Shown: positions 10,663-22,926, counted from the stretch's first letter. The stretch: DNA of 64,000 nucleotides from Humulus lupulus (GCF_963169125.1 NC_084796.1:216280448-216344447); one strand, 5' to 3'. Notes: generated from the sequence alone by a model not told the origin. Program-made: numbers and translations.

Positions 10663-13283
10663 CTAGGCTCCGTCAGTTGGCCCTTTGGAGGTCGCTGTTT
10701 CACCCTGCTCTGCCGCGCTAGAGGCTTCCCCAGTTTCCGAAGGCGGTGCCTCTTTCTCAAGGCGAGCTTGAAACTTCACCAGCAAGCTCGCCCAAAGGCT
10801 CGGTGACATGAAGGAGAAGTCAGCCTCCGGGTTGAAAGCCCAACAGTGATAGAACAGATCATGCATGGACTGCTCCGATGTGGTCCATTCGGCCTCCAGG
10901 GCGACCTGGGCAGCTTGGATCTCAGTCTTTGGAGCCTTGAGGTCTTTCCGCGAGGTTGCAAGGGAGATCTCGAGCTCTTGGACCTTCAAGCGGGTCTTCT
11001 CCAACTCGGCCTTCGAGGTTGCTAAGGCATCTATAGTCACCTTGGCATCCTGAAGGGTGGCCTGGTGCTCGGTCCTCATATCCTCGAGCTGAGTTTTGGC
11101 CCTGCTGATGCTCCGGTGAAGAGCGACGACGCCCTGCGGGAAATGAAAGATAAATTTCCTTAGAGGAAAAGTAGGGCAAAGTATAATGGTAAAAGCCTAA
11201 GACAAAGAAAAAAGGAGGGGGCAGCTTACCGTTAGAGTCATGCTCATTGAAGACTCCATTACGTCAACCGGGCTCATTGTCTCAATAGCCCGGAGCTCCT
11301 TCTCGGTGAACTTATAGATATGGTCAACGGCGTAGTTCGCCAATTCGTACAACGTTCCCCGGAAGGCCTCAGGGAACTTCTCCAGGTTCTGAGGGCTGAC
11401 TGGGATGCGCACATCGGAGGCCACCGCAGCCGGAGCCCCGAGCTCTGTCCCTGCGTCCTGGGTGACGGTTGGAGTTCGCTGAGCTGGTGGAGGAATTTGG
11501 CCTGCTCGGGCAGCAGCAAGAATCGCTCCCGCGTCCTGGGCTGACGGGGTTTTCTCCTTCTCCTTTGCCGGGGACTTGGTGGAGGTCCCAGCAGTGCTCC
11601 TGGACCCCCGGAGCCTTTTCAGTCTTGGCCCGGCTGAGGGGTTTCCCCCGAAGACTGCACCTCGCAAGCTCCCCTCGGGCTGAGACATCTCTTCTGTCAA
11701 ACAAAAAACATGGTTATTACAAGTTAACAATCATACAGAGATAAAGACAAAAGGTTAAAGCTAAAAATATATACGAATACTAAGGGAGCCCTACCCCCCG
11801 AACTGGAAGAACATAAGATGATTATTTCCCGAACTGGCGCAGGTTCTGGCTCCGGGTCCGATTCGGGGCTAGATTCTCCTACGTACTGCCTAAGCCCCGG
11901 AGCATAGATACCCCTCTGGAGTGATGGCCATGTGCGTAGGTTTGTCCCATACTCCTGGAAAAGGACTGACCTAAAGGATAAGGTGTTATCTACTACTACG
12001 GTACCCCTAGGTCGGCTCTCCTGGTGGTCCAGCACGAGCCGGTCGACACAATGGAGCAGAAGCGTGTTCACGTCCGGATCGCTCCTGTGACGATGGACGA
12101 GCTGCCTAGGATTGAACCTAGCTAGCCGGGGGTCTGCAGCGGCCCTATCTAGACTCCTAAACAAGTAAGGGTTACCTTGGCCAGAAGGACCTGCGGCTGC
12201 TCCGGATTGGATCCTCTCCTCGCCCATCCTCTGGGCGACCTCCAAGGTCCTCTTCCTGTTCCTCATGAGCGGAACTTCATCGCCCTCGTCCTCCTGACCT
12301 TCATCTTCCGCAACCTCCTCAACGTTGATAGGTCTGATGTCGCGAGCTGGGGGCAGCCCCCTGGGCCTCTTTAGGTTCAGGGTTTGATTCAGAAAAATCA
12401 ACTTGCAAGCCACCATCGTCTCGTCCGTCACGAGCACGCGATAATCCTTCTCACTGGGGGGCAAGCCCGCCAGTGTTTCATACTGTGCCCCGAGGGTCAC
12501 AGATTTCTCTGTCCTCGCGAAGATGGCTGCGTAATGAGTTTAAGTCAGAAAGGGGTACAGGAGAAGCTAAAGTGATATTTAAACACACGAGCTAGGGTCA
12601 GAGAGCATTTACGAGGACGATTGAAGTAGTGGTGCTCGCAGTTCCGGAACCCAGTTGACATGAAGAACTGGTCCATGAAATCATTGGGGTGGCTGGGCAG
12701 CTCGATGACCGCCGCCGTGTTGGGGAAACGGGTTAAATAGTAAAACCCATCGCCTCGCCCCCGCTAGTCCAGGCTGGCTTTGAGGCAAAAGAAATATAAA
12801 ATATCCACAGGAGTGGGGACCTCCCACTCTTGCTTCTAGAAAAAGTACCTCAACCCTGCCAGCAGACGGTAGGAGTTGGGGGGGAGCTGAAATGGGGCCA
12901 ACCCCACGTAGTTCAGGAAATCAGCAAAGTACTGATCTAGGGGAAGGAAGGCCCCTGCCTTAAAGTGTTCACCGCTCCAGGTCGCGAACGATTCGTCGAG
13001 CAGCGCGCAGCTCCGTTCGCCATCCAAGGCAGGTCGGGCAATAACGGAGGCTTTCCCTAGCGATGTTGTGAGCGAGGAAGAGTTTGTTAATCTTCGTCTG
13101 ATCGGTTATCTTTGAGACGATTCTCTCCGCCTCAAAGAATGCGTCAGAGGCCACCTCGACCTCCTTCTCCACTGCCGGCCCGAAACGGGGGATCGGGGAG
13201 CTAGGCATCATCGCCTTTCCTTTCTCCTACTGGGAGGCCGAGCTTCCAACGTTCTTCTGGGGTAGATTCCTTTTTGGAGCCAT
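10663..13283 (-). pseudogene. Antisense four-exon gene of Tat-1 (putative gypsy-type transposon domain plus coiled coil)
   Basis: A spliced gene opposite to gag-pol. The start ATG is at 13283 (MAPKRNLPQ). Inferred exons are 13283-12613, 12526-11795, 11693-11230 and 11133-10663, with GT...AG introns of 86, 101 and 96 bp. Reading phases match across all three junctions (1, 1, 0). Exon 1 has the motif LPLDQYFADFLNYVG, then QLPPNSYRLLAGLRYF and a DGFYYLTRFP block, a pattern I relate to the Pfam family 'putative gypsy type transposon' (PF04195-like). Exon 2 starts IFARTEKSVTLG and includes an acidic stretch. Exon 3 is Pro/Ala-rich. Exon 4 is a heptad coiled coil (about 11080-10890) ending in a conserved-looking NPEADFSFMSPSLW. 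Exon 1 is damaged: TAG at 13229, a frameshift near 13055, TAG near 12838 and 12766. Exons 2-4 are open. Function unknown; antisense extra ORFs are reported in Tat elements. Confidence 0.75.
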
Positions 13284-14270
13284 CTGGTCACCTAACGAAC
13301 AAAAGAAATCACTTTAGAAAAGGCGACCCAAGCGAGAGGAAAAAGGAATTATTACTTGCACGAGCTGAGGTAAGCCCAGCCCGTGGAGAGTGGAGCCACG
13401 CGGTTCAGTGAAAACGCGCTCATACTCCCAACAGATCCCCGATTACTCGGAATTCGTGTGTCAGGAGGTTCAGAATAGAATTTTCCTTGGGGGGAAAGTT
13501 TCAGTAGGCAGAAAATTACAAAACCGCTTGTGAGGCGTGTTCCCTAAGCTACCCGGTTTTGCACCCAAAAATTCCCAAAACTCCTACCCAGAAATTTTCC
13601 CAGGAAAGGCATCCTGAAACCCATATTATAAAGAGATTTCCTACAACAAATATACCCTAACCTAAAAAGGCTGTCACCCTCCATATCCACAAAACCCAGA
13701 AAACCCTTGCATGCGGCTACAGTAAATTTTTTTACCTAAGCTACAGTAGCATGTTTTCAAAGCACACAGGGTTAGGAAACTTACAGTGTATGGCTGGGAG
13801 GTAGAAGAGAGTGTTGCGTTGGTAGGAGCTTCGTCGGTGTAGTAGCTTCCAAAGCTTCAGAGAAATCCGTACGCCTAAGCTTCTTGAACGATGAAAATGG
13901 CAGCAACAGAGTCAAGGGTTTCGTTCTTCGGGAATATGGAGAGGAAAGAGGAAAAGTGGTTTGGAAAATTTCGAATGAAAGGGTGGCCCGTGCGTAGGGT
14001 GGCCACCCCCTTTTTTATATGCGTGAAGGATCACGTGTAGAAGGCTCTTGGATGGCCCTGATGAGGGATCCGAGGCCCTCCATTCGAAATACAAAACGAC
14101 GGCTGGGCATAGGCTAGGCCATTAAATGCGGTTCTCGTAAGACGTACTGTCACTACCCACGATGTTCCACGTATCAGGCGCCTGCATAAAGAGTGGAATG
14201 CGAAGAGTTTGTGGGGAAGTCTAAAAGCCCCTACTGTGGTCTTATATGCGACATCATATACCACGAGCAG
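13284..14270 (-). other. Upstream region of the Tat-1 antisense gene
   Basis: About 1 kb between the antisense start codon and the polypurine tract, with no protein-like frame. It should hold promoter and 5' UTR of the antisense gene; the TATA-like box near 14013 is the only specific signal I can point to. Confidence 0.45.
14013..14020 (-). promoter_or_regulatory. TATA-like box for the Tat-1 antisense gene
   Basis: On the minus strand the sequence is GCATATAAAAAAGGG, a good plant TATA box in GC-richer surroundings. It lies about 730 bp upstream of the antisense ATG at 13283, so a long 5' UTR or an unseen 5' intron would be needed. Inference from position and sequence only. Confidence 0.45.
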
Positions 14271-14286
14271 GAGCTTGGGGGGCAGA
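14271..14286 (+). other. Tat-1 polypurine tract
   Basis: GAGCTTGGGGGGCAGA directly before the TG of the 3' LTR. Its position and purine run fit the primer for plus-strand cDNA synthesis. Confidence 0.85.
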
Positions 14287-15038
14287 TGTACGCCTTGATT
14301 TTCCCACGGGCTGATTAGCAGGCCGAGCTTCAGACTAATCATGGTTAGTCCATAAACATCCCCCAGACCGGAGCTCCTGTCTTGAGGTCGTACCCCCCTT
14401 AGCTCGAGGAATCCTCAAGGACTCGCCAAGACTGGAGCAAGGGATCGGAAGGCCGAAGGTCGGGTCAAATGCACAGCTCGTGGTACGAGCTAGATATAGA
14501 GGCTATGACCCCTTGTAAAGTCAACACACGCAAGATAAACGTGCATATATCTGACATCACATGTCCGATATCTCCCTGACTTCTCGGACACGCAGCAGGA
14601 ACGTGTGTGTTCAGACACCCACGTGCGGGTAAGGAGGCCCATTATCTCCTTACCTATCGATTTGACTACACTTTTGTGTCAGGTTTAGGAATTAATCATG
14701 AATGTCACAGAGTTGACATGACAAATAAGAAGGTCACGGGATGACCTCCTTACCAACTTCCAGGTGCCTTCTCCTATAAATATAGAGACCCTGGGAGTTG
14801 ATAAGGGTTGGAAAAAATAGTCCCTGAAAAGATATATACTTTGTAACCCAATATCCAGAATATATCAATAATATGGACTAGTGGAGTAGAAGGATTTTAA
14901 CCTTTGAACCACTTAAAAACGTGTCTTGAGTCACCTATTTCATTCTCTAAGATCTTATATCTATTACGGTTCTACGTTTGGCACTAATCCCTTTCTCTCC
15001 TTCTCTTAATTACCTGTTGGCGAAGAACCGCGTCAACA
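14287..15038 (+). repeat. 3' LTR of Tat-1
   Basis: 752 bp, nearly identical to 2666-3422, with TATAAATA at 14775-14782. It differs from the 5' LTR mainly by single substitutions and a short altered block near 14622-14636. It is followed by the target duplication AAATT at 15039-15043. Confidence 0.95.
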
Positions 15039-15282
15039 AAATTAAAATTAATATTTTAAGTTAGAAAAAAATATGTGAAAATTAAATAATTTTAATAATA
15101 TTTACACTAAAATATATATTACAGTTAGATATCATAAAACAACATAATTAGATATCTTAGACCCATTCAAAGAGGGTGAGTCATTGAAGACTCTTAAATT
15201 TGCCTCTATCTGAATTAGGACACACACACAAATTGATTGTAAGTTTGATGATTAGTGTTCCGTGCAGTGCTACATTCATACA

Positions 15283-18200
15283 ATGTCGATCGACAAGAGC
15301 TGGGTTAATTTGACAGATCGATTATCTGATGAGTATGAGGCTGGTGTGATGGATTTTATCCAGAGAGCTCGGCAGTGCGTTGACTTAAGGGGATTGGTGA
15401 AATGTCCAGGTAGGAGGTGTGCCAAAGTTGAATTTCAGACGATTGATGTATTAGAAAATCATCTCTTTGTAAATAGTTTTCTACGGAAATATACCAATTG
15501 GCATTGGCATGGAGAGGATGAAATAATACCAATGAGGAAAGTGATATATCAAAATGATGAAGATGAAATGATGGATGTTCTCAATGATGTTATGCAAAAT
15601 TACAATGACGAATATGAAGAGAATGAGCGCGATCAAGAGATACCTACAGCAGACTATAGGGGTGGGCAACATTATAATTATTTGTTTGCTGAGATCGAGG
15701 CTCCATTATTCCCCGGGTGTCAAAATTACACATCATTGAATTTCCTAGTGAAGTTGATGCATTTCAAAGTGGTTGGAAAAATTCCCAACAAAATATTTGA
15801 TGGAATACTGGAGTTGTTACATGATGCATTTCCAGCCCCAAATAAGCTTCCAAAATCGCATTATGCAGCGAAAAGGTTGTTGTGGAAACTTGGATTGGGC
15901 TACGAGTCAATCCATGTCTGCAAGCATGATTGCGCACTATTTTGGAAAGAACATGCTGGAAAAAGAAAATGTCCTGTTTGTGGGGAGGATCGGTGGGTGG
16001 ACAATAACACCAAGGGCAAGAAAGTGCCTCATAAAGTGATGCGTTATTTTCCTTTAACCCCTAGGTTAATGCAAAAATATGCATCGAGGCACATTGCTGA
16101 ACATATGAGATGGCATCACGAGCAACATATAAAAGAAGATGGTGTATTGCATCATCCTGCTGATGGGAAAGCTTGGAAGGACTTTGACCAAAATAATCCA
16201 ACGTTTGCAATGGAACCCAGGAATGTGCGACTTGGATTAGCTGTAGATGGATTCAATCCCTTTGGTAATATGATTCTTTCTTATAGTATGTGGCCGGTTG
16301 TGTTGACGACATATAACTTGCCACCATGGTTGTGCATGAGAGAAACTAATTTCATGTTGAGCTTATTAATTCCGGGACCTCTTTCGCCAGGAAAAGATTT
16401 TGATGTTTTCTTAAGACTATTGATTGATGAGTTAAAATAATTATGGGTGACCGGTGTACAAACTCGAGATGGAGTCGATGGTAGTTTCTTCACTCTTCGA
16501 GCAGCTTTGATGTGGACTATAAACGATTACCCAGCAAGGAGTAGCCTTTCTGGATGGACTGGCCAAGGTTATCACACTTGCTTTACTTGCAATGTGGCAA
16601 CACCATCTATTCGTTTACAAAATAAGGTTGCTTTTTATGGCCATAGACATTTTTTATCAATCAAACATGCCATTAGAAGGGACAAGAAGACATATGGTGT
16701 CGTTGAAAAAAGACTACCACCAAAGCCATTAACCATGCAAGAAATTTTTACACAAATGGGTTTATACCTGATTCTCTTCCTGTTAAGCATGTGAGTTGTG
16801 GTGGCCAAAAAATAAAGCGTACAAAGGAGCAAGTAGATTGGCGGAAAAAAAAAATTATTTTTTAGCTCCCATATTGGGCCAACATAATGTTGCGAGACAA
16901 TCTAGATGTTATGCATATTGAGAAAAATGTGCGCGATAGTTTAGTAGGCACAATAGTTGGGCTGGAGAATAAGACCAAAGACAAAGTTAGTGCCAGAGCA
17001 GACTTGGAGAAGATGAAGATGAGACCAGAGTTATAGCTGAGGAATTTTAATGGTCGGATACAAAAACCTGCGGCCAAATTCACTTTCACTATTGAAGATC
17101 GCTAAAAGTTTTGTCGATTTCTTAAATCAGTGAAGTTTCCAGATGGTTTTGGATCTAACCTAAGGAAAAATGTAATTGATAATGACAATAAGATCACTGG
17201 TTTGAAATCGCATGATTGTCACATCATTATGCAATGCCTTTTGCCAGTTGGTGTGCATGCATTCCTAGAGAAATCGATAAGTACAACTATTATTGAGTTA
17301 TGCAATTTCTTCAAGCTCATTTATGCAAGAATTTTAAAAGTCTCAGATTTAGAAAAAGTCAAAACTTCAATTGTTGAGATTGTTTGCAAATTAGAAAATA
17401 TTTTTCCACTTGCTTTTTTTGATATCATGGTCCATCTACTAATACATTTACCGGAAGAAGCAATACTTGGAGGACCGGTTCACATGAGGTGGATGTATCC
17501 TTTTGAACGGTATATGAAAAAATTGAAGAATTATGTCCGTAATAAAGCACGTCCAGAGGGGCAATAGCAGAAGGATATGTGGTTGATGAGGCATTAACAT
17601 TTTGCTCCATGTACTTGAAAGGAGTTGAAACAAAGTTCAATCATCCAGACCAAAATGTAGATGTTGGTCCATCACTTAAAAAGATGTCGGTCTTTCGATC
17701 TCAGGGTCGTCCAATTGGTAAGAAATCCTTGACAATTTTGGAAGAGGAAGTGAAGAAAACAGCAGATTGATATATTCTAAATAATTGCAATGAGATCTTT
17801 CCATATCTTCAGTAAGTAATTAAAGTAGTTCATCCTTTCATTGCATGTTTATTATAACATTTATTAGTAACTCTTAAATTGGTTGTTTTTGTTTGTTGTA
17901 GAGAGCATATGGAAATTCTACAGACTAGAGGTGTTGAAAACCTAGACTAATTACATAGAGAGGAATTTCCTAATTAGTTTTATAATAAGATTTATCATCT
18001 TCGACAAACAGGTTCCTTGGAAGTACATGAAGAATTAATCTCTTTAGCAAACGGTTCTTCAACTCGCATTTCGTCGTACCCTGGGTGTGTCGTAAATGGA
18101 GTAAGATTTTTGTGTTATGACAGGGACAAGAATCGCAAAACTCAAAATAGTGGAGTCTCTGTAGCAGGAGTAAAAAATAATACTTATTTCGGCCAGCTGG

Positions 18201-18571
18201 AATAAGTTTTAGTGATGTCATATCTTTCTGGTTATTCTGTTGTATTATTTAAGTGCAAATGGTTTGACACTAATCGGTCTTCAAGATTAAAGTTTGAGCA
18301 AAACATAATGAGTATCAAAACCAGTTCGGAGGCCTTCAAAGATGATAAATTTATCTTAGCAACTCAGGCTAACCAAGTTTTCGACATTGATGACCTTAAA
18401 AATAAATCTAATTGGAAAGTCATCCAAGAAGTGCATCATAGAAATGTGTGGGACATCCCACTAGTTGAAGAACAAGCGGAGGATGTAGAAATAGATGTTA
18501 TACACGACACTAGTTCCTCTAATTTCCAATTATTTGTTGATCTTGGACCGTTGCCACAAATCAACTTTTAA
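15283..18571 (+). pseudogene. CACTA-1 TNP2-type transposase, broken
   Basis: The likely catalytic transposase of the CACTA element. I chose the ATG at 15283 because the family begins MxxDKSW (here MSIDKSWVNL). Domains in order: transposase-associated domain with CPGRRC and NWHWHGE (15283-15510); an acidic linker; the TNP2 domain with HVCKHDCALFWKEH (about 15918), CPVCGEDRW, GFNPFGNM and LDVMHIEKNV (about 16898); a DUF4218-type part with DGFGSN to MRWMYPFERYMKKLKNY (17140-17540); and a DUF4216-type part with NSGVSVAG and FKCKWFDT (18010-18460). Stops at 16438 and 17034 and several frame changes (about 16795-16860 and 17565-17640) break it. Introns probably lie near 17815-17900. The homologue on the minus strand at 50938-54230 is much better preserved. 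Confidence 0.88.
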
Positions 18572-18597
18572 CGTACGGGGGCTCCATTGCAATTTGT

Positions 18598-20226
18598 TGA
18601 GATAGATAATGTTGCAATTAAGGAGTAGAGGGAGTAGGAAGAGGAAGAGGAGAAGGAGGAAGAGCAAGTGGAGGAGGAGGAGGAGGAGGAGGAAGTTGAA
18701 TATGAAGATGATGAAGAGGAAGAGGAACACATAGAAACCGATGATGATGATATTATTGCTCGATCTCATGGGGGTGATGGTGGAGGATGCGATCCTCCAC
18801 ATGGACCGTCATATATCCCAGCTGATTGTGAACGAGGTAATACTTTACACATTGATATACTCCCTAAATTTTAACAATTAATCCATATTAAATTTAAAAT
18901 ATTAAATTTGCATACAATAACGCCTCCAACACAAACGTGGACGCCACAAAGGATTGACCACGCGGGAAAAAAAGGAACAATTGGGGCGTCCTCTCCCTCT
19001 CGAGTGGGACGTGCGAGGGAGAACATATAAAGAGATCGGAGATTACAGCTCAAATTTCTCAAGAGAGCTGGGATTACTTGTTCGACAGTACACAGATCCA
19101 GACTGTCCTCAATGGTCAAAAGTATCAAATGCCTCGAAACAAAGAATACTTGTACATCTGGAGGTAAGTAGTTTATGTATTTTTATGTTAATTCTAATTT
19201 TAGGTTATATATCATATTTACTAATAAATGTTTGTAAATTAGGATGATTTGTTTGATATTAGGAGTAATAGATATGGACAAGGGCACATGCCTAGGATCT
19301 TGAGAGGCATTGATACACTGTGTTCTAAAAAGTATTCTGACTGGAAGTACAATATTAAAGAACATTTAATGATTAATGGGCAACAAAACCATTATGGTGG
19401 TTGTACAGATACGTAGTGGCAAAAAGCCATTGAATTTTTCTGACTCCCAGAAATTATGGTATTAATTTCTTGCTAAACTTAACTATCTTAATTAAATATA
19501 CTACTAACGATAACTTTTTGTAAAAAAATTCTGGGGTCAACAAGGAAAATAGGAAGAAACTGAAAGAGCTTAGCTATGGAGGTTCTCAGCCAATCCCAAC
19601 GCTGCGCTATAAAAAAGTTAGTTAATTAATTATTTTTAAGTTTGTTTTTCTTATTTACGTTTAATTATTAAGTTTATAAAAATATATGCACGTGACAGCG
19701 CAATTTAGAGACTGGGCAACTTGAGCCTATCCCAGATAGTTGGATGGATACTCACCATAAATCAAGCACAGGGTGGGTGACAGAGACAGCCAAAAAAACT
19801 TGGGTACGTTAAGTTTTTTTAAACATTTTTAAAAAATTTAATTGTTTGTTTACAATACATAATTACATTATATATTGTATCATAGGAGGAATTGCGTGCA
19901 TATCGCGATACACAACAGACACAGACAACTGATACTGAGAGTTCCACACCAGTTTCAAGTGCTCCTAAAGATGACGACTTATCTTTGGTACAAACTATCT
20001 TCGGAAAATGACGTGGACACTAGAAAAGATATGGACGTATCCTTAACATAAGGGACCGAACTCCATTTACTATTGATCATCCACAAACTAGAGATGAAGA
20101 GATGTCTGAGATGAGAGAGCGTGTTCGACAATTAGAGGAGCACATTTGGAGTCATTGTATCACCTCGGGATCTCAATGTGCTCCACCACCACCTGATGAT
20201 CCCGATGTTGGAGCATCGAGTCAGTA
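18598..20226 (+). pseudogene. CACTA-1 TNPA-type protein (Transposase_24-like), broken
   Basis: DNA-binding partner of the transposase; in En/Spm such proteins bind subterminal repeats. A Glu/Asp-rich run (18640-18760) leads into ARSHGGDGGGCDPP, which matches exon 1 of the TNPA gene of CACTA-D. Splice sites are visible: donors after 18836 (GAG|GTAAT), 19163 (GAG|GTAAG) and near 19800. Later exons carry CPQWSKVSNASKQRIL, KNRKKLKELSYGGSQPI, then a block ending THHKSSTGWV, the usual order for Transposase_24. The last exon holds LSLVQTIFGK followed by an in-frame TGA, then a C-terminal coil (MSEMRERVRQLEEHI) and a stop at 20224-20226. TAG after GGCTDT near 19414 is another lesion. Confidence 0.82.
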
Positions 20227-20439
20227 GGACTTATGTGTGAATTTTATTACTATGGACTATTACATTTTCATGTTTAGGACAACTCTTTATTTTTATTAAG
20301 CAAATGTACTCTTATATTTTTATTTATATGTTTAATATAAGTGTTTTAATTTTATTCTATTGTTTTATATTTAATTCAAATTAAATAAATAAATAAATAA
20401 GTGAATAAACATTACAAATATAAAATAAAATTATTGGTT

Positions 20440-20718
20440 AATTCTATACCGAGGACATTGTCGTCGGTATAGCCCATCCATATGAAAAATTTGGGATGGG
20501 TGTGCCAAGAACATTGTCCACTCTCTGCCGACGACATGTCCTCAGTAAAACCTATACCGAGAAAATATTGAATGTCGTCGGTAGAAGTTTGCCTCTACCG
20601 ACGCGGCTGTACCAAGGACTTACTGCCGAGAACATGTTCTCGGTAGAGGCTATACCGAGAACATTGAGGCTTATGCCGACGACATTTGTTATCGGTATAG
20701 ACCTTGTCTTTTGTAGTG
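20440..20718 (+). repeat. CACTA-1 3' subterminal repeats and terminal inverted repeat
   Basis: The motif CCGACGACAT and its complement, within CTATACCGAGGACATTGTCG-like units, occurs about eight times in both orientations, ending in CTTTTGTAGTG at 20718. In En/Spm such repeats bind TNPA. The motif core GACGACATGTC is shared with CACTA-D (56890-57611). Confidence 0.88.
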
Positions 20719-22261
20719 TTTGTATAACATATTTTAAATAATTGTTATGTGAATGTGAGTAAACATGAATTTAATTAATTATCATTAGTTTAATGCTCAA
20801 GTTTAATATTTTTTTTATTAATTTAATTTTGATATGTTTTTGTTATAATAAACAATTATTTATAAAGTGTAAAAATAAAATTTATAGATTAATGATAATG
20901 ACTAAGTTAAAATAAGAGTATTACAAAACTAATGGTGCATTTATATATGAATTATTATAATCAAATTAATTAGTAATTATATTCATTTCTAGTTGGATTA
21001 ATGAATCCTGATTAGAATAAGCTGTTCTTTTTTTAATTGAAAAATAAGGAGATAAAATTGTTAATATATAATCGGTGTGTTTACAAATGGGATTATTAGG
21101 AAATGAGAATTGATCATAATGGGAATGAAATAAATAGTTGTTTACTTTTTTATATATCTCTTATATATATAATAAATGTCTAGATAATTGAAATTCTTAG
21201 TTTTAAGGGGTTTTTATTTTTTACGGTTAACTTTAATAGAATATTCTTATATTTAACAGAATATTTTTATATTTAACGGTAGATTGTAAACACTGCCTTG
21301 AACTTAAATAAAAAAATAATTAAAAAAATTAAAATAGGATATTTTTAAGATATTTTACAATAATGATTATTTAAAAATAATAAAACCATATATTTTATAA
21401 CTTAAATAAAATTTAATTAAACTTAAATTTAATATTATATTAAACATATAATATATAATATTTTGTTATAACTGCCAAATTAAAAACTAGAACAAATATA
21501 AAATTAGAAAAAATGAATTAAAATAGGATATTTTAAAGATATTTTATGATTATTTAAATAATTAAATCATATTTATTTAAAAATAATAAATACATACATA
21601 TTAATTTTTTATAAATTTGTTTGATAGTTTATTTTTTATTAATTGGAGTTCTTTTTCTTCATCGAATTCACTAAAGGACATTGTGAGATATATTATAAAC
21701 TAAAAATAATTAATGCATGTATACTACTGTCTCGAATATGACTTTTTCTATTATTATTTTATTTCTATTATTAATTTCTTTTTAAATATTATTGTATTTT
21801 ATATATATGTCATGTAGCCATGTAAATATATATATATTTGAACGTTGTGTTTATATGTCATATATGAAGAGGTTATTGATATAAATATTTATATATAATA
21901 TATAACTATAATTCATTCTATGATGTATTATTTATAATTTATACAACTTTAAAACTAAGCAAATGTACATTGTACATTATTTCTACCTAGTATATATATA
22001 TATATTTAGGGTAGATATATATGTTAATTTTTAGATATAAAAATAAAAATATTTCCCATTATTTTTCCTTAATACATATGGGTCTCACTATTTTTTACCA
22101 TTTCTAAAATTTGATAAAGAAGGGAATTGAGGGTCCAACATAAAGTAAATATGCCATAAATTTATTCACGATTGAAAATGAATTGTGTGGGTCCTATATA
22201 AATTTTAGAAAATAGAGTTTGGGAGATTACAATTTTTACTGCTTTTTGATAATAAAATGAC
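20719..22261. other. AT-rich stretch without recognisable gene
   Basis: Long AT-rich DNA with many TATA-type runs and only short random ORFs. I see no terminal repeats, splice-flanked exons or family motifs. Confidence 0.5.
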
Positions 22262-22484
22262 AAATATATCATTATTTTAAAAGTTAAAATTAGACAATAT
22301 GGTAAACATAAAGATATTTTGGTAAATTATAATTTATTTATTCAAATTTTAAAGTAAAATAAACAAATCAATGAAAATATTGTTGAATCTAATTTTAAAT
22401 TTTGTAAGTCAAGCAAACAACCTAATTAGATTTCGATCCATTAATATGATTGGAAGTGAATCTAATTACTAGTCATTTCAATAC
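22262..22484. repeat. Left part of duplicated segment B1 (interrupted by Tat-2)
   Basis: Nearly identical to 54231-54446. It begins ATATATCATTATTT and runs to the Tat-2 insertion point. The last five bases, AATAC (22480-22484), are the left target duplication of Tat-2. The segment continues on the far side of Tat-2 at 34619. Confidence 0.9.
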
Positions 22485-22909
22485 TGTTGGGGTAACAATT
22501 TGTCTTTCTATATATGGAGGTAAAGACCCGACAACGTTTGGCGACTTGCTCCTTCTCCGGTGATGAAATCTGCCTTTGACTCGTCGGGATTTCCTGCAAG
22601 AAAGACACTCCGATGCTTAAGTCAATTCAAAGTTCGATCCCTTTTTCTATCTCAAAATCTCATATATTATAGGATGAAATATACAAAACAGTTAGTTGGT
22701 TCAAGTGGACCCTGAAAATGAGGAAGGAGAATAACTAAATTTCCCTCCAAAAATACCAACTTTTAAGATGTCTCGCTCAGAGGTCAGAGGCGCGGATTGC
22801 CTCTGACCTACAGCTTCTGCCTTTGGAACATCCCTTTGTCTAAACGCTCCGTTTTGAATATTTGATAAATGAGGCAAGTGTTTTCGGGCGGAACATTTTG
22901 GGCCCAACA
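22485..22909 (-). repeat. 3' LTR of Tat-2
   Basis: 425 bp, matching 34195-34618 nearly throughout. It lies next to the polypurine tract. The TATA region differs slightly from the partner LTR (TATATTATA here against TATTTATA, plus-strand reading). Confidence 0.95.
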
Positions 22910-22926
22910 GATGCCCCCTGGCTCAA
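22910..22926 (-). other. Tat-2 polypurine tract
   Basis: On the minus strand GAGCCAGGGGGCATC leads straight into the TG of the 3' LTR, the expected place and composition for plus-strand priming. Confidence 0.8.

Larger units (their letters stand above)
2666..15038 (+). mobile_element. Tat-1: complete Ty3/gypsy Tat-lineage LTR retrotransposon, coding-defective
   Basis: A 12,373-bp element with LTRs at 2666-3422 and 14287-15038, both starting TGTACGCC and ending CAACA. It is flanked by the exact 5-bp target duplication AAATT (2661-2665 and 15039-15043). Order: LTR, primer-binding site, gag, protease, RT, RNase H, a second archaeal-type RNase H, integrase, tandem repeats, antisense gene, polypurine tract, LTR. 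The second RNase H between RT-RNase H and integrase and the long 3' region mark the Tat lineage. By eye the two LTRs differ at under 20 substitutions plus one short rearranged block near 3000/14625, so insertion is fairly recent. Gag and pol hold several stops and frameshifts, so the copy could only move with proteins from another element. Confidence 0.95.
15039..20718 (+). mobile_element. CACTA-1: CACTA/EnSpm element with TNP2- and TNPA-type genes, 5' end missing
   Basis: A plus-strand DNA transposon. TNP2-type and TNPA-type genes are followed by subterminal repeats and the terminal sequence CTTTTGTAGTG at 20708-20718, the inverted form of CACTACAAAAG. I find no matching CACTACAAAAG start to the left, on either side of Tat-1. 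The 5' end is therefore deleted, diverged or lies in the AT-rich stretch left of Tat-1. Both genes are broken, so this copy is not autonomous. Confidence 0.85.

Noticed and set aside
20719..22261. Possible matrix-attachment or origin-like AT tract
   Set aside because: AT-richness alone is common to all spacers here and gives no specific support.
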